Assembly (NCBI GenBank): GCA_003615045.1
Contig: ML014144.1
Span: forward strand, 1 to 64,000
Length of the DNA: 64,000 nucleotides
Direction of reading: 5' to 3'
From: Caulochytrium protostelioides
Lineage: Eukaryota; Chytridiomycota; Caulochytriomycetes; Caulochytriales; Caulochytriaceae
Shown: positions 29,758-46,656 of the stretch, in pieces
Position numbering within the stretch: the first letter of the stretch is position 1
Layout of the letters: each line of letters starts with the position of its first letter
Translations under genes and position numbers: made by a program
Notes under the pieces: generated by a model
Database searches by the model: none
Seen by the model: the letters and a program-made list of their open reading frames with translations, nothing else
What the model was told of the DNA's origin: nothing

Positions 29758-31164
29758 ATGCTTGACGCCTTTTTCAAGAGCGTGGGCCTACCCTTAATGG
29801 GCCCCTACCTCTGGCTGGTGCTCAGCTCCACCATCGGCTGCCAGCTGCTCTATTTGGGCAGCCGCGGGTTCTTCACGCGCTATAGCGTCACGTACCAGAA
29901 GCTGAGTCCGGTCAAGAAGATCGACTTTGCGATCCACATCGTATCGCTCGTCCATGCGCTCTTCTGCGTGATCGCCATTGTCCCGATGTTCCATGATCCC
30001 GAGCTCGCCAAGGATCGGCTCTTTGCCTGGACGCCGTACTCGTCGTCGGTGCTGTCCGTGGTCTGCGGCTATTTCTGGTGGGACGTCTTCATGACCTTCC
30101 GGTACTTCCGCAATTTCGGTATCGGCTTTGCCTTGCACGCGATCGGCTGCGTATTCGTGTTCACCTCCTGCTTCCGCCCCTTTCTGCACTACTTTGCCGC
30201 CTCCACGCTGCTCTTCGAGCTGTCCACGCCGTTCCTCAACATTCACTACTTCTGTGACAAGCTCGGCTACACGGGCTCGCGGCTGCAGCTCGTCAACGGC
30301 ATCCTGCTTCTGGTGACCTTCTTTGCCGCGCGCCTCGTCAACGGACCCATTCTGACCTACAGTTTCGTCCGCGAATGCTGGCTGCGTCGCGACGAGTCAA
30401 GCCTGCTCGCCGCGTCGCTCTTTATCTTTCCGAACTTGGCCCTGACCTCGCTCAACTTCTTTTGGTTCTCGAAAATGATCCGCAGCGTCCGCGCGCGCTT
30501 CAAGGTCGCCGATATCCATCCCGAGGAAGTCGTCCGCCGCCTGGCTTCTGGCCATGGCGCCGGGGCCGTTGGCGCCCACCGTGCTCAGCACGCGGGCGGG
30601 CGTGCTACCGGTGCCGGTGCCGGTGCCGGTGCCGGCGCCGGCGCGGCCGTGGGCGCGGGCCATGGTGCTGGCCACGGCTATCAGCCCGTGTCGACGGAGC
30701 TGGACGACCTCAGCAGCACGCAGCTGTCGAGTCCGTCGGCCTCCACGATGTCCGGCACGCCCCAGGGCAGCCCGCCGGCGCGCGCGTTGCGGCGGCTCTC
30801 GACGCCGACGGCGCTGTCGCCGAACGACGCGGCGATCCGCGACGACGACCTCGCGATGTTCCTGCAGGAGGACACCGACGCGCGGCCGGGCGACGCGCCG
30901 GCGACGCTCGGCGCGCTCGGCCGCACGGTCGACGGGCTCGTCGGCAAGGCGCGCGCCGCCGTCGAGCACCAGGCGGGTGAAGCGCTGCACGCGCTCGGTG
31001 AGACGGTGGCCGGCAAGTACCACGAGCTGTCGGCGTCGGCGAGCGCGCTCCACGCGGGGAAAGTCGCGGCCGCAGCCTCCCGCAAGGCCTCGGGATCGGG
31101 GCCCGCGGCCAGTACGAACATCCGCCACCGCAGCCCCCCAAGACCCGCGGACCGCGAGCTCTGA
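29758..31164 (+). CDS. TLC-domain multipass membrane protein (TLCD4/TMEM56-like)
   Basis: A 468-residue protein whose first 250 residues form a TRAM-LAG1-CLN8 (TLC) domain. It has seven or so hydrophobic segments (about 12-32, 60-82, 95-112, 125-140, 142-160, 180-200, 222-242), with YQKLSPVKKIDFAIHIVSLVHAL, GYFWWDVFMTFRYF and STPFLNIHYFCDKLG. The H-x3-ELSTPFLN block is typical of the TLCD4/TMEM56 branch. There is no ceramide-synthase Lag1 motif with paired His-Asp, so a ceramide synthase is unlikely. These proteins sit in ER or plasma membrane and are linked to membrane lipid composition. The C-terminal 215 residues are cytosolic-looking and disordered, starting with an Ala/Gly dipeptide run (coded by a GGTGCC repeat at about 30605-30640) and ending with an Ala/His-rich helical stretch. 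Confidence 0.85.
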   Translation: MLDAFFKSVGLPLMGPYLWLVLSSTIGCQLLYLGSRGFFTRYSVTYQKLSPVKKIDFAIHIVSLVHALFCVIAIVPMFHDPELAKDRLFAWTPYSSSVLSVVCGYFWWDVFMTFRYFRNFGIGFALHAIGCVFVFTSCFRPFLHYFAASTLLFELSTPFLNIHYFCDKLGYTGSRLQLVNGILLLVTFFAARLVNGPILTYSFVRECWLRRDESSLLAASLFIFPNLALTSLNFFWFSKMIRSVRARFKVADIHPEEVVRRLASGHGAGAVGAHRAQHAGGRATGAGAGAGAGAGAAVGAGHGAGHGYQPVSTELDDLSSTQLSSPSASTMSGTPQGSPPARALRRLSTPTALSPNDAAIRDDDLAMFLQEDTDARPGDAPATLGALGRTVDGLVGKARAAVEHQAGEALHALGETVAGKYHELSASASALHAGKVAAAASRKASGSGPAASTNIRHRSPPRPADREL

Positions 31165-31434
31165 AATGTTGCGTGCGGAGCGACCGCGCATCTCTCCTTC
31201 TCACCCCCAAAAAGGGCTTCGTGCTCTTTCACGGGACTGCTCGCGGCGTTGCGCGGCGTGCTGCTCCACGTCGTCGTCACGAATCTCAGTTTCTCTATGT
31301 ATATACGGGAAAGCCTCGGTTCGACTATCGTGCATGATGTATAGCCCATCAATGATCGTCCATGGTGCGTCAGCATCATGGCCATGGCCAAGGGTCTCTG
31401 CGCGCACACTTTTTTATACGTTTCACGCGTTTTT

Positions 31435-32946
31435 TTAGTCGACTTCAAACAGATCCGCAAAGGGATGAAAGATGCCCCATCCGGTCTCGGAAGTATCGAC
31501 GTCCTTGGCCGGCGTCGCATTCTTGGTCGCGTCCTTTGTCTCACCGGCCGTGGCATCAGATTTCGACGCGGAGACGATGATGTCGTCGCGGCGGGAGGCG
31601 CCGCGAGGGTGAGAGGGCCCAACCGCTGCGCGATCAGGCCCTGCGCCGCCCCCGCGCGGCGATGGGGACGGCGGTCGCGAGACGGACGGGAACGACGTCG
31701 CCTCGGTCTCTGCATCGGGCTGAGCGTCCACGCGTGCCACCGCGGCAGCCGCCGCGGGCGCAGCGGCCGCGGCAGACGCGGACGCAGAGGCGGCGGCGGC
31801 CGCGGCCAAGCGGTCCTGGAACGCCGCCGAGGCCGATTCGGTCGTGACGGTCGTCTCGAGCGCAGCGATGTCGCCTGCGAGCGTCTGCGTCAGCTCGACG
31901 AGCCGGTGGGCGCCGCGGTCGGCGGTCAGCGTGACAAACGCGGCGCCCACAGCGTCCCCGATCACGGGCGACCGGCGGCGGGCGGCGGGCGCCGCGGTCT
32001 GAGCGGCGGGTGCGGGTGCTGGCGGCAGCAGCTGCGAAGCTCCGGCGGCCGGCCGTTCCAGGACGTCGACCGGCGACGCCGCGGGGCCACGGGAAGGCGG
32101 CCGTCGCCGCACCATGGTCGAGGCGTGGTCCAAGGTCTGCAGCCACGCGAGAACCCGATCGGGCGGCGAGGACGCCGCCGCCGCCGCCGCGGAGGTGGCC
32201 GTGGCCGTGGCCGGCGCGGTCACCGGGTCCGGATCCCGCGGCCGCACCGAGGAAGCCGGGCCCAGCGACGGCAGGATGTGGCGCAGGGCATACGCTTGCC
32301 ACGCTTGCCACGTATGCCGCGGATACCGATGCGCCCACGCCACATAGATGCGCTCTTCGCGCCGCGTCCGGTCGTCGAGCCGGCGCAGCGCCGCCGTCAA
32401 GAGCGCGCGGTCTTCTGGAGTAAACGTGAGCGACGGCCGGGGCGCATCGTGCGCGGCGGAAGGCGCCCCGCTGGGCACTCTTGGGGCGTGGGCGGTCCCC
32501 GCCGGCGGCCGGCGACCGCCCGGCACGAGCTCATAGGGCCCCGGGTCCAGGTACCGCCCGCGCTCGATGCAATCATAGATAAACCGCGTATCGATGAGGC
32601 CCGCACGCGTGCCGACGAGCGGCGGCGTCGTCAAACGCAGCAGCGCCAAGTCGGTGCGCGGTGTTACGCGGCCACCGAACGACTCGATGAGGAAGCGGAC
32701 GGGGCCATAGTGGCCGCCGGCGGCGATCCAGAACGGGATCGGCTCGCCGAAGGCGGTAGTAAAGATGGCGCGCTGGTTCGTCGTCGGCGGCGGCAGCGGC
32801 CGCGCGCCATCGAACGACGCGGGCAAGGGCCGTTTCTTGAGCACCACCGGCGCAGTCATGGCGTCGCCGGCCAGCCCGCGCGCGGGAGCTACAAGAAAGC
32901 GTCGGAAGCGGCGAACGAGACGAGAAGTTCCACGGACAGAAGCCAT
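31435..32946 (-). CDS. RAP1: Rap1-like telomere protein (BRCT + Myb)
   Basis: A 503-residue protein with the Rap1/TERF2IP architecture. A BRCT-like domain lies at about 59-139 (FTTAFGEPIPFWIAAGGHYG, ESFGGRVTPRTDLALLRL, IDTRFIYDCIERGRYLDPGPYEL). The Rap1 Myb domain lies at about 174-226 (LTFTPEDRALLTAALRRL, EERIYVAWAHRYPRHTWQAW); the HTWQ-W third helix is the most telling feature. Rap1 proteins bind telomeric chromatin or shelterin partners. The remaining 270 residues are Ala/Pro-rich, with a possible helical stretch at about 330-390. The C-terminal RCT domain is not obvious, though the end (ETGWGIFHPFADLFEVD) is conserved-looking. ATG at residue 30 (MTAPVVLKKRP) is an alternative start. Convergent with the TLC gene. 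Confidence 0.75.
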   Translation of the reverse strand: MASVRGTSRLVRRFRRFLVAPARGLAGDAMTAPVVLKKRPLPASFDGARPLPPPTTNQRAIFTTAFGEPIPFWIAAGGHYGPVRFLIESFGGRVTPRTDLALLRLTTPPLVGTRAGLIDTRFIYDCIERGRYLDPGPYELVPGGRRPPAGTAHAPRVPSGAPSAAHDAPRPSLTFTPEDRALLTAALRRLDDRTRREERIYVAWAHRYPRHTWQAWQAYALRHILPSLGPASSVRPRDPDPVTAPATATATSAAAAAASSPPDRVLAWLQTLDHASTMVRRRPPSRGPAASPVDVLERPAAGASQLLPPAPAPAAQTAAPAARRRSPVIGDAVGAAFVTLTADRGAHRLVELTQTLAGDIAALETTVTTESASAAFQDRLAAAAAASASASAAAAAPAAAAAVARVDAQPDAETEATSFPSVSRPPSPSPRGGGAGPDRAAVGPSHPRGASRRDDIIVSASKSDATAGETKDATKNATPAKDVDTSETGWGIFHPFADLFEVD

Positions 32947-33446
32947 GATGCCACGTCGTCTGCCGCGGCCGCCGGTGTTTCAGGGGCGCCGCCACCGTTT
33001 GTCAGATCGCTCGGTTGCCGGCGTGCGTCGCCTTTCTCTCTTTGTTTTTTTCCTTTTTCATGCTTTCGCAAGCATGGCATCGGACGCGCCGGTTGTGCGA
33101 CCATGCCGCGCCCGCCGGGGACCCTCGCCCGCAGCGGGTGGGACCGAACGGCCACCCTGCTGGCCGTGGCGGGCACAGCCCTGAGGCAGACTCCCGACTG
33201 CGGGCTTTGTTGCGGGCATCGACGGCGGTCGCAGGCTCACGCCGCAGCGGACCATGCACCACGCGCTGCAGGAGCCTCTGCCCGCGTTATCCGGATGGGA
33301 AGGCCTCGCATGCCCGCATCATCGGCTGGCCGACAGCTTCAGCCGCACGCATCAACGCCCATCAAGCGGACTTTCCACCGGCTGCCCACGGTCGCTCTTC
33401 CTGATTCTCTGTTTTCCCACGACCCCGGCGCGACATTATTAGCACG
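32947..33446. other. Divergent promoter region, Rap1-like / ITPase
   Basis: A 500-base spacer between divergent starts. It has a T-rich patch (TTTCTCTCTTTGTTTTTTTC near 33035) and no gene. Confidence 0.4.
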
Positions 33447-34016
33447 ATGGCGGAAAAGACGGTCACGTTTGTGACGGGCAACCTGAACAAACTCCGGGAA
33501 GCTCAGTCCATTGTCTCGCGGTTCAGCGCGCCCGTGGCCCTCGTCCACCGCGGCATCGACCTCGACGAGATTCAGGGCAGTGTCGACGAGATTGCGGAGG
33601 CGAAGTGCCGACAAGCGGCCGCGATCATTGGCGGCCCCACCCTCATTGAGGATACGTCGCTCGGCTTCCGAGCCATGGGCGGGCTGCCCGGCCCCTATGT
33701 GAAGTGGTTCATGAAGGCCCTGGGCGCCCCGCAGCTGCCGCGGATGCTTGCCGACTTCGACGACAAGCACGCCACTGCCATGTGCGTCATGGCCTACACC
33801 GAGGGTCCTGGCGCACCGATCCATGTCTTTAAGGGCACCTGCGACGGCCGCATCGTCACTGCGAGCGGACCGACCACCTTCGGCTGGGACTGTGTGTTTG
33901 CCCCGGAGGGCCAGGACGGCAAGACGTTCGCGGAGATGACGCCCGAGGCTAAGAATCAGATCTCGCACCGCTCCAAGGCGTTCAAAATGCTGGCCGCCTT
34001 CTTTGCCAATGCCTAA
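33447..34016 (+). CDS. HAM1: Inosine triphosphate pyrophosphatase (ITPA/Ham1)
   Basis: Hydrolyses ITP, dITP and XTP to the monophosphates, keeping deaminated purines out of nucleic acids. At 189 residues it has the usual length. The N-terminal nucleotide-binding motif is FVTGNLNKLREA (residues 9-20), followed by IDLDEIQG, EIAEAKCRQAA, the central IEDTSLGFRAMGGLPGPYVKWF, FKGTCDGRIV and FGWDCVFAPEGQDGKTFAEM near the C-terminus. The last helix is ISHRSKAFKMLAAFF. All key parts of the family are present, in a single exon. The ATG at 33447 gives the canonical short N-terminus before the first strand. Confidence 0.97.
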   Translation: MAEKTVTFVTGNLNKLREAQSIVSRFSAPVALVHRGIDLDEIQGSVDEIAEAKCRQAAAIIGGPTLIEDTSLGFRAMGGLPGPYVKWFMKALGAPQLPRMLADFDDKHATAMCVMAYTEGPGAPIHVFKGTCDGRIVTASGPTTFGWDCVFAPEGQDGKTFAEMTPEAKNQISHRSKAFKMLAAFFANA

Positions 34017-35655
34017 GCCCGTGTTCGCTAATGACCAGCCGAGCGCACAGGTCCGGCGACCTGCATCTCTATCATAGTCAATACATCACGGGCGTCATGC
34101 CCGCGTCATACACTGCCAAAGCACCGACTGGAGCAGCACGCTTCGAACTCCAGCGTTTCGATGAGACTGAGCACGTGGTTGATGGTATGCAGATCGCGAC
34201 GACGCGCCTCGACGGTCGTCTTGGCCGATCTCGCGGACATCACCACGGTCGCGGACGAGGACGTCGATGCCGACGGCGATGCCACGGCCGGCAGCGCCGA
34301 GAGGGGCGGCAGCCGCGTGCACGCTTTCTTGGTGGCCTTGGGCCCTGCGCGCGTCGTCAGAGCGGCTGTAGCATGAGCGGCACGGGCCGTATGGGCGCCG
34401 GCCACAGGCGGACGAGCGCCGCTGCGATGCCGTAGCCGTTGCTCCGACGACGCCACGGCGGCCTTCGCTCGGGACCCGCTCAAGCCCGATGGCCTTCGCG
34501 TCAGGGTCATGGTGCGCCAGCAACGCGGGAGAGCACCAGCAAAGGCGCGGTAAACCTGAAGGGGGAGGGCGAAGGCAGCGGGGGACATGGAATCAAACGA
34601 CGGATCATGACCATCCCACATCGCCAAAGCGACATGCGTCGTAACCATCCCGGGCCGTTCCTCAGGCGGGTATGGGCATACCACGACCTGACCTTGATGG
34701 CCACCGCTGTTTGGCCTGACCTGACCTTGATGGCCACCTTTTTTTTCTGCGGAACAGCCCCTCGCTGCGTATTGGATTCATTGCAGCGCGATGCCGACGA
34801 CTCACCCGTCCTCGAGAGGTGAAATCAAGGAGCGGTGACCTGGCGGATGGGCATCCGAGGGGAGAGGGTCGATCCACATCGCGCCTGAGGAAGGAGATTC
34901 CACTGTCGAGCGTTCAGCTGCAGACTTGCGACGAAACATGTCGATGCACCGGATGAATGGACCCGTCGATGTATCGCGCGGGATGACGAAGGACCGCGCC
35001 CGCTTCGCCTCCCGCACTCCGCCATCCCCGGCCGGGATGGGATAGGATGAGAGGGACGAGGCGCGGTGCGCTGGCGACGCCGCACCTTTCTCACAGCGGA
35101 GGCCGCTATCCGCTTTCATTCCCACCGCCGCCACGGCGGCCGCCGCCGGCGCCGGCGCCGCCGGCGCCGCCGCCCTGACTCCCGCGGGCGGCGGCCATGC
35201 GGAGGAGACGGCCCTCTGCGGCGGCCATGGCGCTGAGGCGGAGCGACGGAAGCCCCTTCCATTCTCCATTTTTGCGCCGCGACGCGGCCAAAATGGAGAC
35301 GTGCACCGGGCGACGGCTGCTCAGCCGACGCCGGCCCAGGCGGCCCGACTCAGACCGACAAGGGGCCTGAAGGCAGATAGTCGGCATGTGGCAGCGGGCC
35401 ATTCCGTCGCGAGCGCCCAGCGGATGTTCCTTCATAGCACCATCGTCGTGGCTGGCATTTCGTAGTCCTTGTTCAGTAACCGTCGTCTGAGGGCCTTCGC
35501 AACGGACTCCCTCGCTTGAACCCGTCCAACCCAACGGTCAGCCGACAGGAATACGTTGATTGCTCGTGCATCATACTAACGCCCTGGCACCCTTCTCTGG
35601 CTGATTGCTTTCTCTTATACCTCTCTCTCCCCTCTCTCCCCTTCATTAGCATACC
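34017..35655. other. Intergenic, no gene seen
   Basis: A 1.6 kb spacer. It has several short frames on both strands without recognisable motifs, a pair of 21-base direct repeats at 34685-34738, and a very GC-rich GCC/GGC patch at 35120-35180. The last 100 bases (TCTCTTATACCTCTCTCTCC) are pyrimidine-rich and look like the leader of the RRM gene. Confidence 0.4.
34685..34738. repeat. 21-base direct repeat pair
   Basis: GACCTGACCTTGATGGCCACC occurs exactly at 34685-34705 and at 34718-34738, separated by 12 bases. Function unknown. Confidence 0.8.
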
Positions 35656-38133
35656 ATGGACCCCGTTCCGGGCGCGCCGGCCTCGGCCGATGGCGCACCG
35701 GCCGACGGCGTACCGACTGCTCCGGACTTTGGGAATGCTTACGACCCGTCGGCGGCGCCGACGGTCGACACCACGCACGATCACGCCGCTGACGTGCCGC
35801 ACGCCGCGCCGGACGCCGGTGTTGCTCACCCGCAGCAGCCGGAAGACGGCGACGCCGTGAACACGATTCAGTTCGACTACCAGCCCGCTCTCAACGCTGG
35901 GGGTGCGCAGGCGGACGCCCACCCGCCGGTCGGCGATGCCGAGTACGATGTGAACGGCGATGCCGATGGTGATGCCGACGCCGATGGCGATGCCGACGCG
36001 GACGCGGATGGCGAGGCCGACGACGACGTCTTTGGAGGTCATCAGGACGCGGCTGCGCCGCCGTCCGGCTCGGCCAAGAGCGACACCCGCCACACCAAGG
36101 CCTCGACGACCGACGCCACCGTGCTGGTGACGACGCAGGACGGGTCCAAGCCCGCGATCGAAGAGCTGCGGGCATCCTCCATGCAGCACCGCCGCGTCTA
36201 CGTGGGCAACTTGGCGTACGAAGTCGCCAGTCAGGACTTGGCGGACCATATGGGCCAAGTCGGCACGGTCCTGGTCGCGGACGTCCTGAAGCTTGCGGGA
36301 GGCCGCTCCAAGGTAAGCCACGATTTGTGTGGATGTGGCCACGTGGCCGTTGTGGCACGGGACAGCCCCCCGGACTCATGGGGAACGCCTACGTAGGACA
36401 TACCCATGTCCACGCCGAGAAGGGACACACTCCACGATGGTTGGTGTGTATCGCACCTCGCCACGTGGGGTGGCATCGGAAGGATCAGCGTGGGTCGAAA
36501 ATGTTGCATTTTCACGGCCGCGTGACATCGGTGTCACCAGCATGAGATGCTACTGCGCGTCTCTCCTGTCGTGGGCAATGGCGGCCGCCATGTTCTGGGG
36601 GACACCTGACCCCGTTGGAGGGATTCTACGTGATGGATCACCACCATACGCAGGCATTACTGCGAGTCGGAAGGTCAGAATTACTCACACATCGGATGTT
36701 TGTTTTGTGGAGGACCGGTTACGTACTACCTGATGCTGCTGCTGATGCTGCTGATGCTTTCTTGTTGTTGTTGCTCTGGACAATGGTTGACGATGGTTTC
36801 GATGGTTGACGATGGTTGACGATGGTTGTTGGAAATTCTTTAGGGGTGTGGTATTGTGGAGTACGCGGATCCCGCGAGCGCCGAGCGCGCCATCCATGAG
36901 CTGTGCAACACGGAACTTTTCAACCGGCAGATCTTTGTTCGGGAAGACCGCGAGCAGGAAGCCAAGTATGGATCCAACCGGACCGACGCGCGCGGTTCCA
37001 GCGGCGGGTCGGAGCCGTCCAGCCACCAGCTCTTTGTAGGGAACCTGGCCTTTTCCGTGACGTGGACCATGCTGAAAGACTGGGCGCGCGAAGCCAATGC
37101 AGGCGAAGTTGCTCATGCCACCGTGCGCACCGACGATGCAGGACACTCCAAGGGTCATGGGATCCTTATCTACAACTCGGCCGAAGATGCCGCCCGTGCG
37201 GCCGAGGCCCTCAACGGCACCATGCTGCAGGGACGGCCCGCCGAAGTCCGCATCGACCGCGGGCCTCCGGGCCGCGGCGGCGGCGGTCGCGGCGGCGGCC
37301 GTGGCAGCGGTCGTGGCAGCATGCGGGGTGAACGCAATGATCGCGGCGGCCGTGGCTACGGCGGCGACCGTGGCGGCGACCGCGGCTACGGCGGTGATCG
37401 CGGCGGCGGTGGCGGCTACGGCGGCGGCGGCGGCGGCGGCGGCTACGGTGGACCCAACGACGGCGCAAGGAACGGTTATGGTGGCGGCGGCGGCTACGGC
37501 GGCGGCAGCGGCGCCGGCGGCTACGGCGGCTACGGCGGTGGCGGCGCATATGGCGCTGGCGGCGGCGGCTACGGCGGCGGCTACGGCGGCGGCTACGGCG
37601 CCTCGGCCCGCCCGGGCGGGTATGGCCAGCGTCCGGACTACAGCGGTGGCCCGAACGACGGCTACGGCGCGCCCGACATGTACGGCAACCGCGCCCACCC
37701 GCGCGCCGGCGGCTATGGCGCCGGCGGCGCCGGCGGCATGCGTCCCGCGGCGATCCGCGGCGCCAGCGGCGGCGACCGCGATCGCCGTCAGTCCGAGCGA
37801 TCGCCCTACCGCACGTGGAACGACCGCGGCCCGCCCGCGGCGTACGACGCCAACGCGGCCGCGGGCGGCGGCGCCGGCATGGCGGCCGGTATGCCGCCGC
37901 AGGGCATGGTGGCCGGCACGCCGTGGATGGTGCCGCCGACGGCGGCCGGCGCGGGCGGATATGCGTGGCCGGCGGCCGGCGGCGCGGGCGCGATGCCGCC
38001 AGCTGCCAGCGCGGCCGGCGGCGGCGCCGGGAGCGCGGCAGCCGCCGCTCCGAACTACTACGGCTACTTTGGTTTCCCGGGAGTGCCGGCAACGTCCAAT
38101 GGCCCGTCAGCCTCCGGTTCATCGAGTAAGTAG
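35656..38133 (+). CDS. Gbp2/hnRNP M-like two-RRM protein with GYGG-rich tail (spliced)
   Basis: Coding exons 35656-36312 and 36844-38133, giving 648 residues. The donor AAG|GTAAGC and acceptor CTTTAG|GGG restore RNP1 of the first RRM across the junction (RSK + GCGIVEY), which fixes the splice sites. The N-terminal 175 residues are acidic, Asp/Ala-rich. RRM1 (about 178-255) has RNP2 VYVGNL. RRM2 (about 278-358) has LFVGNLAFSVTWTMLKDW and SKGHGILIY. The GCGIVEY form and the VTW-LKD helix are typical of the Gbp2/Hrb1 and hnRNP M group of mRNA-binding and export proteins. Residues 360-648 are RGG, GYGG and Ala/Gly/Pro low complexity, of the kind that phase-separates. A nucleolin-like protein is an alternative because of the acidic N-terminus. 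Confidence 0.88.
36313..36843 (+). other. Intron of the two-RRM gene
   Basis: A 531-base intron (GTAAGC...TTTAG) in phase 0, splitting RNP1 of RRM1. It is about twice as long as the other placed introns. It contains GATGGTTGAC tandem units (36781-36830) and a TGCTGCTGATGCTG stretch near the 3' end. Confidence 0.85.
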
Positions 38134-39868
38134 ACGGCTCTCAATGTTGCTTGATGGGAAGCAGTAGGTGTGGCATTGATGCATGTTCGAAGCGCGGGTG
38201 TACTCACTTTCTCTCACTTTCATGTTCGTTGCTTGATGTAGATTACACATGGGGGCAGTAAACCCTTGTCTTAGGAAATATCCTTAGGCGATGCCCCGCT
38301 ATCCATCGTGGTGATGGCATTGCCAGGCAAAGCCCGAATGCCTTTTCACCGGTTATATATCAATACATCGTCCGACACGTGGTGTCATTTGAGAAACGTT
38401 TTCGGGAGCCCAGTGACAGACTGCAAGTCGTCTCCAACTTGTCCTTGAACAATCGCAATGTTCCCGTCGATGCTGATGCATGACTTTTTAATCATCTGCC
38501 CCTGCATGGCGTAACTTGACTGAAGGGGACTTAACCCTATCCATAGCCTGGAAGCCGAGGTCGCCTTGGACGTGGGGTGATGCATTCAAGGCGATGCCCC
38601 CCGGTTCCTGGCGATTCGCGATGAGAACTCCCACACATTCGAGACTCGTCTTTTCGCCATGAAACGTGTGCATCCAGTTCAAAAGAACGATCCTGTATCG
38701 CCTTGGTCCTCATCCGCGGTACGCTGACGTCGCAGTGCCACGCGTCATATGATCTGGCTGATGGGCCCATCATGAAGCGACGGCCACTCGTATCGAAGCA
38801 CCGAAAGCAGACGGGGCGCGCGTTGGTGCTTCTGAGTGCTTTAGCAGTCTTGCTCCCGCCTCATTCCATGGGCGGCAGAGCAGAACACGGCAAAGCAGGG
38901 TAGCGCAAGGCCTGCCCCGACGCGTCCGCGCCGAAGACGGGGGGCGGAGCCAGCCGCGGCCGGCCCCCAGTGGCCTTCACGTGTGGTGGTGACATGCGCG
39001 CCGCTCCTTGCCGCTCGCGTCACGTCGAAACGGCGACGGCAACCTGCCTAGTAGAGTCGACGCTTCCGCCATCCTGCTGATGGCTCGAGTATACTCGGCG
39101 CGTGTCGACTGCGTTTCCGTGGATGTCAATCACGCTGCTGGACGCCGCTTCGGTCGTGAGCTTCTTAAGTCGCCACACCTGCCTCCAGCACGGACGCGCC
39201 CCCTTCTGCGAGCTCGCTTTCGCTCGCCCCCCCGACCGGCCACGCCGCCCCAGCCCCCATTCCCCGCCCTCGCTCTTCCGCCGCCGTCGGCGTGCATCGC
39301 TCATCCGACGCATCCGACAGAATCGACATCCCACGCGACGGACGCGCCCTCTATTATTGTTTCTTTCAGCTGCCGATCACATCATTGATCACCCATCGTC
39401 TGCAGTCTCCGTGATCCATTCATACTCAGAACTGCCCTTCAGTCGGCCACATGGCATCTGGCACGGCCGTCTGATCCGACGAGTGCGGCGCGGAGAAGCG
39501 TCACATCCCGGAATTTCCCGATATCGGGGCCGCGGCCACAGTACTTGATTGCGACGCAGGGCCGCATTAGCGTGCTTGAGACAACACGGCGCGCACGGGC
39601 GTTCAGTGACGACCGCCGCGTGAAGCGGCAACGGCTTCTGTGCATCGGCTTCCCTGCAGCGGCTCCCATTGTAGGGCACGTGGCCGTCTCGACGACCGGT
39701 ACGGTGGTGACGATTGGCCCGGGCTCTGAAATCATGGGCTGCCGACGTCGTCTGCGCCTCTGAGCTCTGCGCCACGTGGTTTGCACCCGCGCTGTGACGG
39801 CGGCTGCGTCCACGTGGCGAAACCCGGTGCGTGCCCGTGCCTATTGAGCCGAGTCGAGCCGACGCGCC
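38134..39868. other. Intergenic, includes a lower-GC island
   Basis: A 1.7 kb spacer between the RRM gene and the Epl1-like gene. From about 38140 to 38720 base composition is clearly more AT-rich than the surroundings, and overlapping minus-strand frames (38385-38585, 38488-38682) look like a degraded reading frame with nothing recognisable. The rest is the probable promoter and leader of the Epl1-like gene. Confidence 0.4.
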
Positions 39869-45970
<6,102 letters not shown>

Positions 45971-46656
45971 TCATCACGGCCTAGCGCGTAATTGCAGCTA
46001 TGATGCTGCGAGTGTTTATGGTATGGTTTATAGAGGGTCATGATGATCTTTTTCGCGGTATTACAACCCAGCAACTGAATCATGTATCTCTTATTCAACT
46101 CCCCTCAATGCAGTGGTTGTCGGCCACCACGATGGCCAAGCTTGCGCTGGTCGACGGTATTCGTAGTACGGAAAGTCAAGGATTCCGATCGATTGACTGA
46201 TGCCAATGTGTCATGTGGAATGGCTTCACCGCGACGGGAATAGCATGCGGCTGTGGCGGAGGCGGAGGCGAAGGCGGAGCTCAGGTGGGGCTGGGGTCGG
46301 CTGGGCTCCGACCCCCTTTGCCTGACAGAGAGGCTCGGGCCTCAGGGTCCTCCGACCACGCGGATGACGGATTTTGGTGTTGCCACGCGGTGTTCTATGC
46401 GGAGGCATCGCGCGGGCTGATCCTGAGCGGAACCACAGCAGAAAAAAGGGGAAAAGAACATCCGCTTATCTTGCTTGTCTTTCTGCCGGGGGAGCACGCA
46501 GTATGGTGCATCGGAACGGTCGTGACGTTAGTCCATGAATTTCCTTCCTATCCCACCAGGTTCGCTGGTCCTTGCTCACACTTACGGTGACGGAGCCGCC
46601 TGCCGTAGTTTTCCGGTCTCCCTTCCCTGCCGATCACCCTCTAGAGAAAGTTCGCC
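45971..46656. other. Intergenic, no gene seen
   Basis: A 686-base spacer between tandem genes. The first 200 bases are AT-richer (likely the Epl1 3' UTR). A GGAGGCGGAGGCGAAGGCGG hexamer-like run is at 46256-46276. No coding signal. Confidence 0.4.

Noticed and set aside
31378-33474. 698-codon plus-strand frame antisense to the Rap1-like gene
   Set aside because: Arg/Gly-rich composition typical of an antisense GC-rich frame, whereas the minus strand has clear BRCT and Myb signatures.
36594-36607. Short match (TGGGGGACACCTG) to the Fanzor-like 3' flank inside the RRM gene intron
   Set aside because: Only 13 bases match and neither side continues the element sequence; likely chance.
36685-37698. 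337-codon minus-strand Ala/Val-rich frame
   Set aside because: It is the reverse complement of the Gly-rich tail of the RRM protein and part of its intron.
36844-38133. Second exon of the RRM gene as a separate gene
   Set aside because: The frame beginning at 36856 starts at GTG, not ATG, and the RNP1 motif is completed only by joining to 35656-36312.
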